Assembly: GCA_003151655.1 (NCBI GenBank)
Contig: PLYB01000256.1
Location: forward strand, 1 to 15,930
Reading direction: 5' to 3'
DNA from: Gallionellaceae bacterium
GTDB lineage: Bacteria > Pseudomonadota > Gammaproteobacteria > Burkholderiales > Gallionellaceae
Length of the DNA: 15,930 nucleotides
Shown here: one piece after another, positions 13,172-15,930 of the stretch
Layout of the letters: each line of letters starts with the position of its first letter
Position numbering within the stretch: position 1 is the first letter of the stretch
Notes under the pieces: generated by a model
What the model was told of the DNA's origin: nothing
What the model saw: the letters and a program-made list of their open reading frames with translations, nothing else
The model's database searches: none
Made by a program: the position numbers and the translations under genes

Positions 13172-15259
13172 ATGAGTCGAGTTTTACTCAAGTGGATGTT
13201 GCAGATATTTTTAGGTGCCGGGCTATTTTGTGCCGCGAATGCATTTGCTGCTGAGGAAAAGGTATCTCTCAACTTTGTGAATGCGGACATCGATGAAGTG
13301 GTGCGGGCAGTGTCGCATATCACTGGAAAAAATTTCCTGATGGATCCACGCGTGAAAGGCACGATCAATATCGTGTCGGCCACTCCGATTCCGGCCTCTT
13401 TGGCCTATGATACTTTACTGTCTGCCTTACGCATGCAGGGTTTTGCTGCGGTGGAAAATGATGGAATTACCAAGGTGATGCCCGAGGCCGATGCGAAGTT
13501 AAGTGTTGGGGCAGCAAACGATTTCAAGAACAGTGGAGATAAGCTGGTAACCCGAGTCTACATTCTCAAGAATGAGTCAGCGGTACAAATGGTACCAATT
13601 TTGCGTCCGTTGATCGCGTCTAATAACATTGTGGTGGCTTATCCGAACAACAATGCACTAGTGATAACCGATTATGCAAGCAATCTGAAACGCATCGAAC
13701 AGATTATTGCGTCAATCGATCAGTCCACGGTGGAGGGGCCGGTCATCATTCCTGTCAAGTATGGCTCTGCATTGGATTTGGCTACGACCATCAATCGCCT
13801 CATGCAGGATGGCGCAGTTGTTGCTGCCGGTTCAACCGATGCCAGTCAACGTTTTACCTTGGTTGCGGATTCGCGCAGCAATTCGCTATTGCTGCGAACC
13901 GATAGTCCGGCACGGGTGATGCGGGTACGTGATCTGGTCGTCAAGCTTGATATCGCAGGTACTGCACCCGGCAACATGCATGTCGTGTATTTGAAAAATG
14001 CCGAAGCGGCAAAGATCGCGCAGACATTGCGTTCTGTGGTATCGGGAGATACATCGGCCATTGCCGCTGCACCAAGTGCAACGACAGGTGCAACTGGTAC
14101 AGCAGGAGCAACAGGAACATTTGCTTCATCAGCGGGTTCAACGCCAACCGGGAGCGGTATTATTCAAGCCGATGTGGCATCAAATGCACTCATCATCACC
14201 GCGCCTGATGCGGTGTACAACAATCTACGAGCAGTGGTGGAAATGCTGGATGTACGCCGCGCGCAAATTTTTGTGGAAGCGCTGATTGCCGAAGTTACTT
14301 CGGATAAAGTGGCCGAGTTCGGCGTGCAATGGCAAGCGCTTAATGGCATCGGTAGCACGGGGAATCAACTTATCGGCGGAACTAACTTCGGCACGAGCTC
14401 CGGCAATATCCTAACGACGGCGGCAAATTTGGGCACGGTCGGGCAGGGCTTGAACGTGGGTATCGTTAACGGTACGACCACCATACCGGGGACCGGTACG
14501 GTGCTCAATATGGGCGCGTTGGCCAAGTTTCTGGAAAATGATAATAACGCCAATATTCTTTCCACACCGAATCTGCTGACACTGGACAACGAAGAAGCAA
14601 AGATCATTGTCGGTGAAAATGTGCCGTTCATCACCGGCAGTTATGCGCAGACCGGATCGACCACGACGGCCTCGCCTTTCCAGACTATCGAGCGCAAGGA
14701 TGTGGGTTTAACGCTACGTATCAAACCCACAATACTGGAAGGTGGCACGGTGAAATTGCAGGTGTATCAGGAAGTCTCCAGTGTGAATAATCTGACCAAT
14801 GCCGCAGGCATCATCACAAATACGCGCTCGCTGCAATCGGTTGTGCTGGTGGACGAAGGGCAGATTGTGGTATTGGGCGGTTTGATTCAAGATTCGGTTA
14901 CGCAACAAGAAGATAAGGTGCCGCTGTTGAGTAGTATCCCCTGGTTGGGGAACTTGTTCCGTCATGAAATACGCCAGCGCACCAAGACTAATTTGATGAT
15001 TTTTATTCGCCCCTATGTGTTGCGTACGGCGACCGCACCGAATATGTTGACTCAAGATCGTTACGACTATTTGCGCGGTGAACAGAAGGCGGGACAAGCC
15101 CTTTCGAGAACCGTTTTGCCGGATATGCCCGCACCGACCTTGCCGCCGCTGAACCAGAAATCTGATTCCTCCTTGAACCTGAAGACGGAACCAGCATTGA
15201 AGCCATCTTCCTCCAAGTGGGAGACTGGCTCTAACAGTTCTGTCCCGCTAACACCCTGA
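13172..15259 (+). CDS. gspD: T2SS outer-membrane secretin GspD
   Basis: GspD forms the multimeric outer-membrane channel of the T2SS. The start ATG has AAGGA (13161-13165) six bases upstream. A signal peptide (residues 1 to about 26, ending AANAFA-A) exports it. The N0 domain follows (VSLNFVNADIDEVVRAVSHI, then GTINIVS), then N1, N2 and N3 (VYILKN, VIPVKYGSALDLATTINRLM, VVYLKNAEAAKIAQTLRSVV). N3 carries a low-complexity Gly/Ala/Thr/Ser insertion at about 295-330. The secretin core includes IFVEALIAEVT, NANILSTPNLLTLDNEEAKI, VPFITGSY, the VGLTLRIKPTI strand and the VPLLSSIPWLGNLF signature. A Pro/Ser-rich tail (about 640-695) may be the pilotin-binding region. The 695 residues are a normal length. 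gspE starts 10 bases after the stop. Confidence 0.96.
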   Translation: MSRVLLKWMLQIFLGAGLFCAANAFAAEEKVSLNFVNADIDEVVRAVSHITGKNFLMDPRVKGTINIVSATPIPASLAYDTLLSALRMQGFAAVENDGITKVMPEADAKLSVGAANDFKNSGDKLVTRVYILKNESAVQMVPILRPLIASNNIVVAYPNNNALVITDYASNLKRIEQIIASIDQSTVEGPVIIPVKYGSALDLATTINRLMQDGAVVAAGSTDASQRFTLVADSRSNSLLLRTDSPARVMRVRDLVVKLDIAGTAPGNMHVVYLKNAEAAKIAQTLRSVVSGDTSAIAAAPSATTGATGTAGATGTFASSAGSTPTGSGIIQADVASNALIITAPDAVYNNLRAVVEMLDVRRAQIFVEALIAEVTSDKVAEFGVQWQALNGIGSTGNQLIGGTNFGTSSGNILTTAANLGTVGQGLNVGIVNGTTTIPGTGTVLNMGALAKFLENDNNANILSTPNLLTLDNEEAKIIVGENVPFITGSYAQTGSTTTASPFQTIERKDVGLTLRIKPTILEGGTVKLQVYQEVSSVNNLTNAAGIITNTRSLQSVVLVDEGQIVVLGGLIQDSVTQQEDKVPLLSSIPWLGNLFRHEIRQRTKTNLMIFIRPYVLRTATAPNMLTQDRYDYLRGEQKAGQALSRTVLPDMPAPTLPPLNQKSDSSLNLKTEPALKPSSSKWETGSNSSVPLTP

Positions 15260-15269
15260 GCTCGCTGTG

Positions 15270-15930
15270 ATGGATGCGCCGGTAGTACCACTCTCGATCA
15301 AGGCAATCGCAAAAAAAATTCCTTACCCATTTGCCAAGAGCAAGGGCGTGTTGTTGACGCACTTGGATGTAGACAGTGCCTCCATTGCGCTGCGTGCGGA
15401 TGCGGTGGCTGAAACGCTGGCCGAAGTGCAGCGTGTGCTGGGCGTACCGTTGCGGGCAACGATGATCACGGTGGCAGAGTTCGATCAGGCGTTGGCGCGG
15501 GCTTATGCACAGGCGGAAGGTTCGGCAGCGGCGATGGTTGAAGATGTCGAGCAGGACATGGATCTGTCGCAACTGGTGCATGACTTGCCGCAGACCGAAG
15601 ATTTGCTGGATGCAGAAAATGACGCGCCGGTCATCCGCATGATTAACGCGCTGCTGACGCAAGCGGTGCGCGAGAATGCTTCCGACATTCATATCGAACC
15701 GTTTGAAACACGCTCGGTGGTGCGTTTTCGCATCGACGGCACTTTGAAAGATGTGATCGAGCCGCACCGCGCTTTGCACGCTGCGATGGCCTCGCGCATC
15801 AAGATCATGGCTGAACTCGACATCGCAGAAAAGCGCCTGCCGCAAGACGGGCGTATTACCCTGCGCTTGGCCGGACGTCCGGTGGATGTGCGTGTCTCGA
15901 CCTTGCCGACCGGGCACGGCGAGCGCGTGG
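15270..15930 (+). CDS. gspE: T2SS ATPase GspE (partial, runs off the window)
   Basis: This is the cytoplasmic ATPase that powers pseudopilus assembly. Translating from the ATG at 15270 gives 220 residues without a stop before the window ends; an in-frame GTG lies directly before it at 15267. Visible are the N1E/N2E part (GVLLTHLD..., LGVPLRATMITVAEFDQALA) and the start of the core ATPase domain: NDAPVIRMINALLTQAVREN, ASDIHIEPFE, VRFRIDG, KIMAELDIAEKRLPQDGRI, VRVSTLPTGHGERV. These are standard T2SS/T4P ATPase signatures. The Walker A box would come just beyond the edge. It is third in the rightward block with gspC and gspD. Confidence 0.95.
   Translation, partial: MDAPVVPLSIKAIAKKIPYPFAKSKGVLLTHLDVDSASIALRADAVAETLAEVQRVLGVPLRATMITVAEFDQALARAYAQAEGSAAAMVEDVEQDMDLSQLVHDLPQTEDLLDAENDAPVIRMINALLTQAVRENASDIHIEPFETRSVVRFRIDGTLKDVIEPHRALHAAMASRIKIMAELDIAEKRLPQDGRITLRLAGRPVDVRVSTLPTGHGERV

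Noticed and set aside
15231..15917. Reverse-strand frame of 228 codons at the right edge
   Set aside because: It is the antisense of gspE, whose forward frame carries clear T2SS ATPase motifs.
1..15930. tRNA or rRNA genes and phage attachment sites
   Set aside because: None was seen; no cloverleaf, rRNA-like block or flanking direct repeat bounding the accessory region could be found by eye.

Overview
The window looks like chromosome from a betaproteobacterium. The best guess is the Nitrosomonadales/Gallionellaceae neighbourhood. This rests on the style of the type II secretion (T2SS) proteins, a GC content near 50% and the mix of genes; it is inference, not proof. It splits into a mobile/defence-like left half and a conserved secretion right half.

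Left half, about 1-7500: an IS110-family element comes first. It has a structured upstream region that may encode its bridge RNA, and a transposase whose last ~40 residues are out of frame. Then come an HTH + ImmA/IrrE-type metallopeptidase gene overlapping by one base with a PIN-like (DUF4411-type) gene, which is a candidate toxin-antitoxin-like pair, and an AT-rich orphan gene for a membrane protein with a zinc-ribbon-like Cys cluster. Facing them is a very large protein (about 1190-1225 aa) with an Mrr-like nuclease domain, a superfamily 2 helicase core and eight tandem ~68-aa helicase-associated (HA) repeats. Together this resembles a small defence island. No methyltransferase is seen.

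Middle, 7504-9292: a Na/Pi-cotransporter-like membrane protein with a PhoU-like tail, preceded by a non-coding stretch with an 11-bp-period direct repeat.

Right half, 9293-15930: T2SS genes in two divergent blocks. gspG-H-I-J-K (major and minor pseudopilins) run leftward, with overlapping ends from H to K. gspC-D-E (inner-membrane clamp, outer-membrane secretin, ATPase) run rightward, and gspE leaves the window. A shared control region of about 140 bp lies between gspG and gspC. A G/C-rich palindromic repeat separates gspG from gspH. gspL, gspM and gspN do not follow gspK here. The gene products would build the secretin channel, its connection to the inner-membrane platform, the motor, and the pseudopilus with its tip complex.

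The most unusual items are the nuclease-helicase with its homogenised HA array, the ImmA/PIN pair next to an unrecognised membrane zinc-ribbon protein, and the folded RNA candidate upstream of the IS110 transposase.
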